Shown here: piece by piece, positions 30,812 to 43,100 of the stretch | How the letters are laid out: every line of letters begins with the position of its first letter | How positions within the stretch are numbered: the stretch's first letter is position 1 | Assembly (NCBI GenBank): GCA_025435555.1 | Contig: JAIWWG010000004.1 | Location: forward strand, 372,001 to 436,000 | From: Chytriomyces cf. hyalinus JEL632 | Lineage: Eukaryota > Chytridiomycota > Chytridiomycetes > Chytridiales > Chytriomycetaceae | Length of the DNA: 64,000 nt | Direction of reading: 5' to 3' | Position numbers and translations under genes: made by a program | The notes under the pieces: model-generated | Seen by the model: only the letters and a program-made list of their open reading frames with translations | Database searches by the model: none | What the model was told of the DNA's origin: nothing

Positions 30812-33636
30812 ATGAAGTCAACACGCAACAACAGTGAAGCGCTTGCCCTCAACCTTGCTCAGCTGCAGAATCTTGTCAAAAGAGACGCGCAAAGTTACAA
30901 GGATGAGTTTAAACAGCAGCTAAGGCATTGGACGGCGTCGCTTGCTGTGTTTGCCTTGGACCCAGCTGGCGGGGGTGAAACCAGTGGGTCCAATCTGGGC
31001 GAGCTGATCTCGTTCCTGTCCCATGTTCGTTTCATTCATGTTTCTGTTGGACAACACCTGGGTTACTGATGTCGTGCCCCATTGTAACCCGCCCTCTTCA
31101 GACGGTCTCATGTTACCCCAAAGACGCTGCCGCCGTTGAATTCCCCGAACAACTCATCAACTTGCTGCAAACTAGTGGACAAACATTGAAACCTGAACTA
31201 AGGCGTAGCATGGTCCAGGCACTGATCCTGCTCAGAAACAAGGACTCCATTTCCGTCACCAAGTGCGCATAAAACATTCAGTATTAAGTTAACTGGGAAA
31301 CTGATGTGCTTTACTACTTACAGGACAATGCCCCTGTTCTTTTCACTGTTCCGTGTGCACGACAAGGAGCTGCGGAAGCTTCTCCATTCCCATATCGTTG
31401 CCGACATTAAAAATGCCAACGTAAAGGCCAAAAACAACAAGCTGAACAAAACGCTTCAAAATTTCATGTACACCATGTTGAAAGACGATCACGAGGTATG
31501 CATGCATTCATCTATCATATTTCTCTTCTCCCTCTCATATCATTTGACACTTGTTGAAATGCCCTTGCTAGATTGCTGCTCGCAAGTCGCTCGAAGTCAT
31601 GATTGAGTTGTACACGAAAAATATCTGGAACGATGCCAAAACAGTCAATGTGATCAGTGAGGCCGTGTTCAGTCCTCATGCGAAATTGGCGTCGACAGCG
31701 ATTCACTTCTTCTTGGGCACGCACGACGAAAAAAAGAACGAGGATGACGAAGATGAAGGAATCGACATGGAATCCATTCGACACAAAATGCAAATCAACA
31801 AAAAGAAGGGATCAAAATCGAACATGCTGGAAAAGGCTATGGCCACCGTAAAGAGGGTGAGGAGAACTTTCTTGTCAGGAGGAGGGGGCCGTAGCGATGA
31901 CTCACCCGTTAGAATTTCTCTTGACAGAAACAACGGCAAAAGGAGAGAGCCGAAGTTTTCAACTTTTCAGCGTTGCATTTGTTGCACTCTGCGCAAGATT
32001 TCACAGACAAGCTGTTTGCGCGGCTTAAGCAAATCACGTCAAACAGCAACTCCTTCCGTTACGAACTGCGCCTGGCTTTCATTAATTTGATTTCGCGACT
32101 CATTGGTATCCACAAGCTGATCATTCTGCCATTTTGTGAGTTGCGAATTCAAATTTGCTTCTGCGTCCTCGACTAAAACTGCGCTTTATCTGTCTGGTCA
32201 GACACGTATCTGACACCATACTTGACTCCTCACCAAAGACAAGTTCCGAAACTTTTGGCCTACACTGCGCAAGCAAGTCACGATCTTGTTCCACCAGAAA
32301 CAATGCAACCTGTGGTGCAGCAAATTGCTGACAAGTTTATTTGGACAAACGCTGCTACTGAGGTTGTGGTTGCTGGTTTGAACGCAACACGCGAAATTTG
32401 TATGAGGTGCCCGTTGGCCATGAGCGAAGATTTGCTCGGCTCTGTGATTGAGGATTACAAAAATCACAGAGATAAGGGTTCGGCAATGGCGTTGCGAGCA
32501 CTCTTGTCACTGTACAGAGAAGTGAACCCTGCCATGCTCAAAAAGAAGCACAGAGGTAAAGGTGTTTCGATGAACATGGCCGAGTTTAAAGCGCCATCGT
32601 ACGGATCTGTTAACGTCATGGATATGATTGACGGAGCCGATGTAAGTGACAGCTCATACTGTTTGAAAATTGTGCCTTCGGTTTTTTGAACAATCTTTTT
32701 TTTTTTGCTGCAATTCTTGTTTTCAATTATCAGCTGCTCCTTGAGGAAGAAGAACACATGCGTAACGGTGGGGATGCTGATACGTCAGAGCCTGGTGACG
32801 GATGGGAAGGATGGGAAGTTGCCAGCGACAGCGACGATGATGAAGAAGATTTGAAACGTAAAGCGAATGCAAAAGCAATTGTTGAAGTTCTTGACGGAGA
32901 TGATGACGATGATGCTGAAGGTTGGGTCGACAGTGATGAAGACGACGAAGGAGGCGACGATGACGGCGATGAGGATGATGATGAAGAAGAAGAGGACGAC
33001 GAAGATGAGGAAAAGGAAAAGAAGGCGGGTCCAAAACAGCAAAAACTCGCAAAGCAAGACGCTCGCAGAAATCTCGAAAAGAAACTTGAGACGTCCCCAG
33101 CCAAGAAGCAAAAAGTTATCAGCTCCCTGACGGAGAGAATTCTCACAGATGAAGACTTTTTGAAGATGCGTGAGTTGTCAGCAAACCGGAAAGCGGAGGT
33201 TATGTCGGGTGTTAGAAAGTCTCGAGTTCAGGAATTGATGGATGAAGATGATGAGGAGAATGGTGAAGCAGCGGACCGGTGAGCATGTTTTCCCGTATTT
33301 ACTTTGATTATTCTAAACTGAACGACCACTGATGACAGCGATGTTGTCGATGTGCGACGCATCACATCTGGTGTCAAGCGGAAGATGACTTACCAGGAAC
33401 GTGTGGAGCACATTCAAGAGGGACGTGAAGGACGTGATAAGTTTGGAAGCAGGATGGGACAGAAGAAGGCTGAGCACGGAGGATCCACCACCAACCGTGA
33501 GAAGTCCAAAAAGACAAAGGCTTTCCAAATGATTGCGCACAAACGCTCTGTTGTTGGAAAAGCCAAGAGAAGTCTGCGCGAAAAGCAGCAAGTTCTGCGC
33601 AACCACATCACCAAGCAGAAGAAGAAGGGATTCTAA
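30812..33636 (+). CDS. SDA1: Ribosome biogenesis and export factor Sda1
   Basis: About eight exons. Family landmarks: [109 protein letters not shown]-type helix, and [21 protein letters not shown] very acidic Asp/Glu segment (about 32.85-33.02 kb) follows, then a basic Lys-rich C-terminus ([19 protein letters not shown]). Sda1 is a nuclear HEAT-like protein needed for pre-60S subunit maturation and export, and in yeast for passage through G1. Its start follows AARSD1 by 40 nt on the same strand. Intron ends were inferred from frame and family continuity. Confidence 0.94.
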
Positions 33637-33887
33637 AGGACGTGTTTTTTTTAAGTGGGGGAGACTGTGATGGCGCTTTAGTCAATAAACAATTCAGACG
33701 TAAAAATGCTCCAGTAAATCAGATTGCTTCATGCTGCCTCTAGTGTTACCGGTCTTCCGTTAGGTACTGACTACCCTGACATGAGGAGACAACTTTATTT
33801 GTGTCCAAACCCTCAAACGCGTTCTCATCACTGGACGCACCCCAAAAACTCGTACCTTTGTTGCTGTTAACTCTGATGCATGAAAAG

Positions 33888-33944
<57 letters not shown>

Positions 33945-34125
33945 TCAAAATATTGCGTACTCACAAGTTCGGACTTTCGATGCACACGAGAAGACAGACG
34001 TAAAGATGTTCCTGTTGCAGCATGGAATCTGGTGGGGCAGCTCAATAATCAGATCCAAAGTTTGTCAGATTGACTGCGAAAACAAAAAATTACGCAGAAC
34101 TGGCAACGCAAACGCGCTTCAACAA
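33637..34125. other. Intergenic region containing a long A tract
   Basis: 489 nt between SDA1 and CFAP20DC. It holds the 3' end of SDA1 (a CAATAAAC signal near 33,683) and a 55-A run listed separately. The lysine-only ORFs through the A run are artefacts. Confidence 0.5.
33888..33942 (+). repeat. Homopolymer of 55 adenines
   Basis: An uninterrupted A run, about 250 nt after the SDA1 stop and 180 nt before the CFAP20DC start. It could be a genomic microsatellite, the tail of a retroposed transcript on the plus strand, or an assembly artefact. I saw no target-site duplication at its edges. Confidence 0.85.
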
Positions 34126-37100
34126 ATGTTCAAATCCGCATTCCAGGTAAACACAAGCACCAACCCAACTCTTGGGCCTCGAAATCTAACGCGTCCGAAT
34201 TTGGCGCAAAACAAGGGCGGTCCATGTTTCGAAGTATTCAGCTGTCAAGGCAGCACAAGTTCGGCGCTCATGAACTGGCGGGTCAGTCAACTGTGCCACC
34301 AAACGACAAGCAAAAGCACTCAATCTCGCGTCAAATTCAACTAGATTCATAACAAACAGTTTGTAAAGAAAGAGTACGAAAAGGACGTGAAAGGATACTG
34401 CTTCACGTGCGAAAAGTCCGGAAAACTGACTCTGCCAAAAGATGAGAAACAATCAGGTACACGCGGCTCTTCTTTTCGATTTCTAAGTTATTCCTGATGT
34501 TTATGGATCTGCTTAGCTTACTTGATCCAGCCATACCTCATTCTACAACTCTATGTTGGTGTGGTACGTGTTTCACGCCCGAAATATTTCTCGCCAACTT
34601 ATACCTTGCCAGGCACAACACATGTCTTTAGAAATCTGGTGACCTAGGACTCTGTCTTTTCAAAGCAGAGCGTTGCTAACTTTTCCAAAAGTGTCAGCGA
34701 TCTGAATCAGAGCAAACGGCGTTTCTTTCTGTCCACAGCTGCCCGCGAAACGAAAATTACTGCGCTCCACGTAACTCTTCCCATCGGATTTATTAAGCGA
34801 GGAATGGTTCGATAGTTTCTTGCTCAGGTTTGTGAAAAGAACGTACTTCGAAGTTAACATTTTTATTCTACAGTGGCTGAATCTGTGCTTCGATTTGCTG
34901 AGTCTGGTTTGACTTCTTAGAACAAGCTGCATTATACCGTCGCTGAAATATTTTATTTGCGTGCTTAGGTTGGGGATTCGTTCAAAGGGCAGACATTCCG
35001 TTGTCTGGACAGCATATCCATTGCAGGAAACTACAGACTTCGAAAAGTGTTTACGATGAAGCTGCCTCCGCCGGATACCACGGATGACTATGATATATAC
35101 GACGATTCGATGGAAGCCACGTTGGGGCTTGACTGCATACCAAGGCATATGCAGTATGGCGTTGGAATCGATAACACGACACAAATCATCAATCATCATC
35201 GCATAAAAGCTGCTGAGAAAATGGAGCTGAGGAGAGCGTTAGGTATAAAATACTACTGTTTCGCACGTCGAGTGCTCATATTCCGGTTTTGTTCAGATGA
35301 AAGCATTCGTGGAGCATGCCCACAAAAAGGAAGTGATGTACACAGCCTGCCTCGCATAGCTTTCGGATCGCGACCTACGTCCGAAATAATCTCAGCCAAA
35401 AAGCCAGTCAAACGTGCTCGGTCAGCGAAATCGAAGAAAGATGTGACTTCCATTTTTTTTTAAAAAAAGTCCTCCAAATCTGCCTCAATTCTTACAAATT
35501 ATGCGATATTAACAGGACGACGTATCTGTGGTTTCAAAAAGCTCCTCTCGCGCATCTCTTCATAGCCGGAGTTCTCAAAGTCCATCACACGCTGTTGTGA
35601 AGCTTCCTCCCATATTCGAAGCAAAGAGTTTCACACAAACAAATGAGGATCCCGAATCAGCGACCGAAGAGGAATATTTCGAAGCATCACCAATACGCGA
35701 AATTGAAAAGTCTTCGGAAACTATGGACGCTGGCGCGATGGCTCGACCGCTCGACGATGATCAAGAGGCCGAATTGCCTTCAGAATCGCTGCCCGAAAGC
35801 TTTCCTCAGGGGGACTTAACTTCAGAGGACATAACCGACGAAACCGAGCCTCAAAATATGACCGTATCGTCTCCTGGTATTGTGACACCTGTGGAGAAGT
35901 ATCAAGCACCACCTGTGGATGAGTACGCTGCAGAAGAATCGACTCTTGATAAAGACATTGAGGCATTTTTTAAAGCTCAAGAAGATCAGCAAGATAACCC
36001 CGAAACGGCTGAAGATGAGATGGAATCAAGTTCTGAAATTCAACTCGACGCGCAATACCTTCAGCATGGCGAGAGCAATATGGACGACATAATATCAGCA
36101 CTGGATCAGTACGTATTTGTCATTAACATGATGGGAATACCTGGCAATGATAGTGCCTTGACTTACCCGCGCTTGCAGAATGATAGACGAAGACCGGATA
36201 ACTTATTCGGCTGATACGGATACCACTATCCCTGCTGGAGATGATGGCAACAATTCGAACTCAAATTCGAAAGAACTCGATATCGATCACAACTCCGCCA
36301 CTGCCACTTCAGAAATAAATGTCACCGAATCCGAAAACGCGCAAGTTCACAAATCCAACCAATCAAAATCTCAGAACCAAAAACCGAAGAAAGATTCTTC
36401 GCAAATTGAGGCAAAATCACCCACGCCTGACACTCCCGTCGATCATTCCTCCAATTTTGAGTTTCGAGTTGCAAACTCTGTGATTCACTTCAAAACAACC
36501 GAGTCTCTCCTCTCGGAACTACGGCCCACACATGACGCGCCGAAGGTGAGTATTCGAAGTAAACCGCGCCGAACAAAATCTGAATCTTTGCCCGTGGACA
36601 TGCTTCATGCGAATGCGGAGTCTCAAGCACAGAGAAAAGTCGGAGTTTCTGTCGATTCAGTCGCTTTGAAAAAGCTGAAGAAGAAACCGGCCAAAAAGAA
36701 TCCTATTGCATCCGTTGGAAGGAGTCTTCAACTCAATCGAACTGGCGCGGAGACTCGGAGTCATTCACATGCAGTTGTTGGCCACAAAAGTCCGGCAGAT
36801 GAAGGTTTGATCCACGTAGTTCCTGAAGACGTGCCAATGAACGAACCTGACGCCGAAGCACCAAACGCTGGAACCTTAACATCGACAATGTCATGTGAAT
36901 CTGTAAATGAATCCATATCAGCAGTTCCTATGCCTGAATCTTCGCATCTACCCGAGGAATCGACAACTGAGAGTGAGGCCATTCAAATGCCACTTGAAAT
37001 CACGGAACCAGAAATCCTGACCTCAGTCTCCACACGTCCTCCGACCCCTCCCCCTGAAATATTAGCTCCATCAATAACCGAGTTCGAAAGGCCTGGAACT

Positions 37101-37884
37101 GAATCGGTAATGCCCACACAAGATATCATGCCAGATGTCGGCCAATCACGGACTGTGTCATCGGAAATCAACAAGAAATTAATTGCGCGGTGCGAGGCGA
37201 TGAATACGGCTTTACTCGAACGCGCAGATAGTCCTGAGGACATAATTCATGAGATGGGGGAGGCAGAAGTGTCTGGATGTGAAATGGAGGATTCGCTGGT
37301 TCCGCAAGTGTCGAAACAAGAAACACAAACTGCATCAGCTGCAACGGAACTCTCCGAAAAAAAAAATCGAACGTCGGAAGAAATTCCTGTGAGCGTTCCC
37401 CAAGATCTTGTTCTGACAGATTCTGTTTGCGATCCACTCGAAAAGGAGAAAAATCAGAACCATGAGGGCCTTGAAATAACTATCGACCCGCTCGACGTTA
37501 ATATCACTGCAAATGCCGTCATAGTTGAACTCAGCCCGGCAGCCGAAACAGGTGCTGTCCCTCAATCTCATCCGTCGGAAAAGTCAAAACGAGCACCGTT
37601 GGATAAAATAGACCCTTCCAAACTGCTGCCCGTTTTAAAAGATGAAATAGCAGTGACGATGGATCACTTTGCCGCAGCTGCAGAAAACTTAACCGTCAAT
37701 ATTACTCCCGAGGATGACGAAACCTTGGAGCTCATGTATGACGCGGAAACTAACTCTTACTTTGATCCTGAGGTAAGCAGAATCCCGTGTGCAATGCCGC
37801 AGTTGATAACCCCTTTTGTCTTTTCAGACCGGGAAGTATTATGAAATTGAAGAGTCCGATGAGGAAAAAGAAGCAGTGCAATAA
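34126..37884 (+). CDS. CFAP20DC: CFAP20-domain-containing protein (CFAP20DC-like), with long disordered tail
   Basis: Twelve exons (34126-34146, 34216-34281, 34360-34456, 34517-34563, 34613-34638, 34692-34806, 34874-34906, 34969-35242, 35297-35442, 35516-36108, 36179-37772, 37828-37884) give 1022 residues; all phases agree. Spliced, the N-terminus reads MFKSAFQ then GGPCFEVFSCQGSTSSALMN, FVKKEYEKDVKGYCFTC, LTLPKDEKQS, YLIQPYLILQLYVG, VSDLNQSKRRFFLST, GFIKRGMWLNLCFDLLSL and FKGQTFRCLDSISIAGNYRL. This is the CFAP20/DUF667 fold as in human CFAP20DC (C3orf67), related to the axonemal inner-junction protein CFAP20. About 700 residues of Ser/Glu/Pro-rich disorder follow. Seven very small exons hide the domain from single-frame inspection. 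A flagellar or microtubule role is inferred from the family. Confidence 0.88.
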
Positions 37885-38060
37885 AAAAACATTATCGCAA
37901 CAAGAATGAGGTAGAGTCGGAGCAGCATTGATCGCTCCATGAACTCTCGTTCGAACTTGTACAAACACCGACGTTTTATTTCATATTTTGCCTCGCGTCC
38001 AGACAAACAAACAAGCTGAAACTGGAGGGTATAACTTGAGGTTTGCAACGAAAGCACTCT

Positions 38061-40072
38061 TCACGAAGACATGAGATCTTCAAATATCTGATTCAGCAGA
38101 AACAAGCGTCGATTCGTTTGCAGAGTCTCCGTGACTGGGACCAAAGCCACGCCACAAACAAACACCAGCAGAATCACGAACCCAATCTGTGCGCGAGCGA
38201 TATAAAAACAGCATTAGAAAAAGATGTTTGTTTTGCTGAATCGAAGCTGTGCCACGAACCTGCGTCATGGTCCTGTCGAGCGACAGGGCAGCGGCATTGC
38301 CGAGAAACACGCCTGCCGCAAGCACGTAGTACTCGGAGACAAGCATCACAAACGAGTACGTGAACATGAAAAACTGTACCATGGTGTAAGACTGCATAAT
38401 CGCGCTGAAGTCGGTTGGATCCGTCACATCAAAGTGCACTGTGACGCCTGACATGAGCTGAATCGCGAAAAAAAAGTTCAGAGGCAGAACAGACACAGAA
38501 TACCCACTCAAATGAAGTATAAGTACCAGGATGTAAGCTATACTGAACCCCACATAGCACCAGCGGCAAACAGTTACTCCCAATTTGGGTAGTACCGCAA
38601 GACATACGATGATGACCACCACTGAGACTGCTGTCACAGGAACAAACCGAGCCAGCATCATGTCTCGCCTTGATGCCGGACTGCACAATATGGGCGGAAA
38701 TACAACTTCCTCACAATAAGTTTCAATGTCCAAGAAGACATGGCAGACATTCATAACGTTCCCAACAACAAGAACCCCAATAAACGTATTCCGCGATCCT
38801 GCTTTGTGTGACTGCAAAAATTCGCTCTCAAGAAGTGGATCTCGAAATCGGAAGTCCATCGCAGTGAGAAACCGACGACATTTAAACCAAAATCCGACGG
38901 GCAGAACTTCAACATCTTGAAAACCTGGCAGCGTCACGATATCATCTGCTGCGCTACTGGAAGCGTCAGTTTTGCCAGAAGTCATGGCGTTCCCACCCAT
39001 TTCTTCAACTAAATTCCGAGCTTTCAAGTTTGCAGCATCAACACCCCTCTGACGATTCATAGCCAACACGGCCACCTCTTTTAAAAATTTCTTCAGCTCA
39101 CTCCTCACCGCAGAGCCATTAGTTAAGGTATTGGCCTCATCATTTGAAACGAGCAACCGCTTCTGCTTCAACGCTTCCTCCAACAACTCCCCGGAAAACG
39201 AACCCACGTCAATATCGAGCCTCTCACTCCAGTACAACTCGTACGCGAAAACTTGACGAGACATTTTTTGAAACTTGTACATCAGCCCGGCGCTTGATGC
39301 GATACAGCTCGCATAAATAAGAAATGGGGAGATATAGACATTCTCGTCCGGGCTGAGTTCAAGCAGAAAAAGATGCAAGCGCGCGCCAAGAATAGAAAAA
39401 ATCGAGATTGCTGTGCAGTACAGGAAGTTGCAGAATATGATTGTTGAGGACAGAAGCATAAGCACACACTGCGGATAAAAGTAGGCAAAGAATTTCCCAG
39501 CGAGAAGACTGACGCGGCTGACGGAAAAGGCAATGTAGTACACGTTAATGCCCCAGACGCAGAGACATGCGTACAAGAGGAGCCGGAAGTAGTGTTGGTG
39601 GTTGATGAACATCTCGGGAAATTTAACCAGAAACGCGTAAGCGACGATCGTAAAAAGGAGGAGGATGGAGGTGGATACAATTCCGGCGCATTTGATCCAT
39701 AGAGGCGCCGAGCTGAAAGATTTTTGCCATTCCCATACCAGAAGGGCAGGAGAAGCTTTCAAAAAATTCCTTCAATTTAGTTGCAGCACAACAAACAAAG
39801 GAGGGGTTACGAAAACCTAAGCCTGTCAGAAGGAAAGGAGTCCTCCTCGAATGGAAGCTGCGGTTGAACCACTGCCAGAACGCAACTTCCGTGTCCGCTT
39901 CCACAAAGTGCAAAGTTATGGGATTAAGGCGATGGATGGCCAACACGTTGCTCGCGTCAATCAGCTGCGTGAAGCTCATGATCCGCCGCTTGGACAGAGT
40001 TTCCTCCTCCGATGCCCATCCCGCTGCGATCTGTACTCTTTTGCTTTCAGGCGGAGGCGGTGGATTTTCCAT
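38061..40072 (-). CDS. Polytopic membrane protein with a cyclase-type membrane-sensor layout but no catalytic domain
   Basis: Exons 40072-39811, 39755-38260 and 38186-38061 give 627 residues from the chosen ATG; upstream in-frame ATGs at 40111 and 40147 are alternatives. About ten transmembrane helices occur in two groups: four before a cytosolic loop of ~170 residues and about six after it. The second group starts with FRFRDPLLESEF, a motif I associate with the membrane sensor of class III nucleotide cyclases. The last helix is followed by TNRRLFLLNQIFEDL, like the start of the signalling helix that normally leads to the cyclase. The reading frame stops there, 177 nt from the end of CFAP20DC. 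No catalytic domain is present. The similarity is from memory and tentative; a transporter or receptor is possible. Confidence 0.6.
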
Positions 40073-40178
40073 ACCGGAATTTGTCACGAAAAAGCACTCA
40101 ACTTCTTGCATTTGGTTATAATAGCATTTCACTGTCCTTGCAAGCATCACTTTTATAAAGATTTATTCAGAGAAGGTT

Positions 40179-43100
40179 TCATACAAGACTGTTTGGGTCC
40201 AATAGATAATCGCAAATGAACTGCAGTGTGACAACTGAAGTTCCACTCTTTTGCAGGCCACTGAGAACCTGGTTGTTCTCAGCGTCCATATCTGTGAAGC
40301 AATACGTGAATGATGCCTGTATCGAAGCGTGGCGTGTTATTCACATATGGACCGATATCACACCTAAACGCACAAACCTTGTCTGCTGCTTCATTCAGAT
40401 TGGTCATTGTGCAGCAGGTTACTGCTGCACCACCCGAGACTAGCACTCGCTTAAAACTCTCGGCTTTTTTTAGCGATTTCATGGCAATAAGTACTACCCA
40501 ATGCTCGAATACACCTGTTGCCATTGTCAATACCACTCGTTCGGAAACTTCAAAAGAAAAAATCCCAACCTGCCAGTGGTGCATGAAAATGTCGACGAAA
40601 ATTTCCTAATTTTATACGCCACGCTTTTGAAGCGTGGGCGATTCGCCGGGCAGCTGTTGGGTTGACTGCTCATTGTTGATTCTTTATAAGAAAGCTCGGT
40701 ATAGCATCAATTCTAGACAACATACTGTTTGCTGTTTGAGCCCATTCGAAATCATCCTCGTCGAGAAACCGACCCGCAGCAAACGATTTTTCAATGTATG
40801 CCACTTGAATCAGCCTGAATAACCCTCGTTAGCGTTGTATATATATCACCCGAGCAGCTCACCAAGCTCCTTTTGCACAAATTCCAAAGCACTTCTCTGT
40901 CGGAACAGGATTATCACAGACAAGATGCGTTGTTGAATCGTCCCATACTTCGCTTATGACAACATTCCCCCCCAAAGCAATTATTTTTTCCACGAGAGAC
41001 TGCCGTAACTTTGATTGAACTCCCGTGAGCATAAAATAACGCTGTTTCGGTTCTGCTGCTTCATTTTCTTTAAAGGAGCTTTGCCATCCTTCTAATTTAG
41101 CGCGTTTCGAGGCCCATTCTGTTCCTTTTTCGAGCGTCTCAATCATTTGGCGTTTCACCGCTCTTGCACGGGGATCATCGTATATAACGACAGAGGCGTA
41201 CGGGTCGGTGGTATTATTTTGATTTGCTTGAGGAATCTGTGTAAAAGATTCAAGCTCGGCTGGATCGTCATTCAAAATATCTGTTGGGAAATGTGATGTT
41301 CCTGCAGGCGGCTGCAGCAAAGACGACTTTTCGTCATTCTCCGGACCTATTGACCTCTGTTTTGCCCATGTACTTTGCTGACCATGAAAAAAGGTTCAGA
41401 AATTCTTGCAATGGTGGCAACACCTTGAGTTTGTTTCTCACCCTTGGTTTTGTTGTGGTATTTGATGTTGCGACCGACTTGCCAAGAGCGGCAAAGTAGT
41501 CAGCAATTTTTGCCTCATCATAGTTGGGAGCATTCGATTTGGGCACAGCTTCCTGCTTGAAAAGTTAAGTCCAAAAAAAAACACACTCCAAGATAAGTGA
41601 AACACTCACAACAGGAATGACGGGTAATGATTTCATTCCGTCAAAAGCTGGTTTCTCAGTGGATTTTGAAACGCTGGACCGGTTTTCTTTTGCCTCAGTT
41701 GTGCCCTCGCTAATCTCCATGTTTTTCCAAAGTCCCTTTTCAACATCCACCGTCCAAGGAAATTCTTTCTCGGAAACTCTCCTTCCCCGGTCATAGCAGA
41801 CATTTAACCAAGCTGGGCTCACAATTTCCTTTCCAGAGGCTTTGGCTCTTTTAAAATCTTTATCGCTGGTTCCACCCGCTCCACCCATATGCACTAAATG
41901 TGTGCATCGGTCTTCGCTGAACCCATGCACAAATTCTCCTCCAAGAGCGCGACAAATACGAACGGCATCATGTCGATATGCAATGGCTCGTTCGCTGATG
42001 CTTACAACAACACCATGGAGCGGTGCACTCGGTTTTGATGTACTTATATTGTGGGCTGCGCGCTGAAGGGATACCGCAAAAGAATCTTCCAGTGGGACAG
42101 ATGGATCTGCGGGGTTCGCTAAATCGGGCAACAGTCGGTTGGTGACTGGTTTACACATTGTTAATATTGGGATAGGATGGATGCAAACAAGTTTCGAGAA
42201 ATGGAATTACCTGGGCTTGGCACTGCTTTTAAAGCATCTGTCGTGTCGAATTCAATTCTAAACAGCCCTGAAACTTTGCCGTCCGATGCCTTGTTCAGAG
42301 TATCATCCTTAACTGACTGAACGTGATTCGTAGAAAACTCGGAGTCGATCTCCTCATTTGCGTCAGTCACTACTTTCTGTCGATAATGCGCGTATTCCGG
42401 GCCCGTTCCGACGTTAGAGATGCTTTCAGCCTGCGTGACATTATTTTTATGGGGTTCAGGTGACGAAGGCGCCGAAGGTGGGTCAGCAGGAGAGCGATCC
42501 GATGCATTCTTCCTGTCATGTCCAGCGGTAAGGCAAGCCATTTCTGCGAGTATTTGAGTTTGTGGAGACGGACGTGATGCAGCTTCTCCACGTACATCTA
42601 AATTGAGAGTTTAAATCGGCAGCACTGAGGACAGGCGGGGCATAATTCAAACGTACCTTCTTCATCGTGCGTAGATTCAGAAACCAACAATGGCACGCAT
42701 ATTTCGGATGGCCGACTTTCATTCAAAATGCCAAGAAGCGCGTCTCGGGAAGTCTTGGCTGATTCCACGATTTCGCCAATGTTCTGAGCTTCCTGAGGTT
42801 GACCGGATAAGCTCATATTTCGCTTTTTAGATGATGTGGAAGTTCCGGAATGTCGAGGAGGCGATTCTTGCGTCATGTCATCCATGGGCAGTGGGTATAT
42901 GAGCTGACCAATTATTGCACATTGAAACAGCCAATCCACAGAAACGACTTCGATTCCCCATTCCTTGGCTCGAGTAAGTTTTAGAGAGGGTGGGCTTTGT
43001 GATTCTCGGATAAACGCGATCAAATGGGTGTTCTTTTTGCTCATGGCTTCGGTGAAAGTTCCACCCATGGCTTGTGTTAACTGAATGGGATGTGATCAGA

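Noticed and set aside
32723-33146. Minus-strand Ser- or His-rich ORFs at SDA1
   Set aside because: They are antisense shadows of the Asp/Glu-rich segment of SDA1.
33801-34344. Lysine-rich ORFs running through the A tract
   Set aside because: They are translations of the 55-A homopolymer; the real gene starts at 34126 in a spliced frame.
40216-40609. Plus-strand ORFs downstream of the membrane-protein gene
   Set aside because: They are antisense to the last BRCT exons of the TopBP1-like gene.
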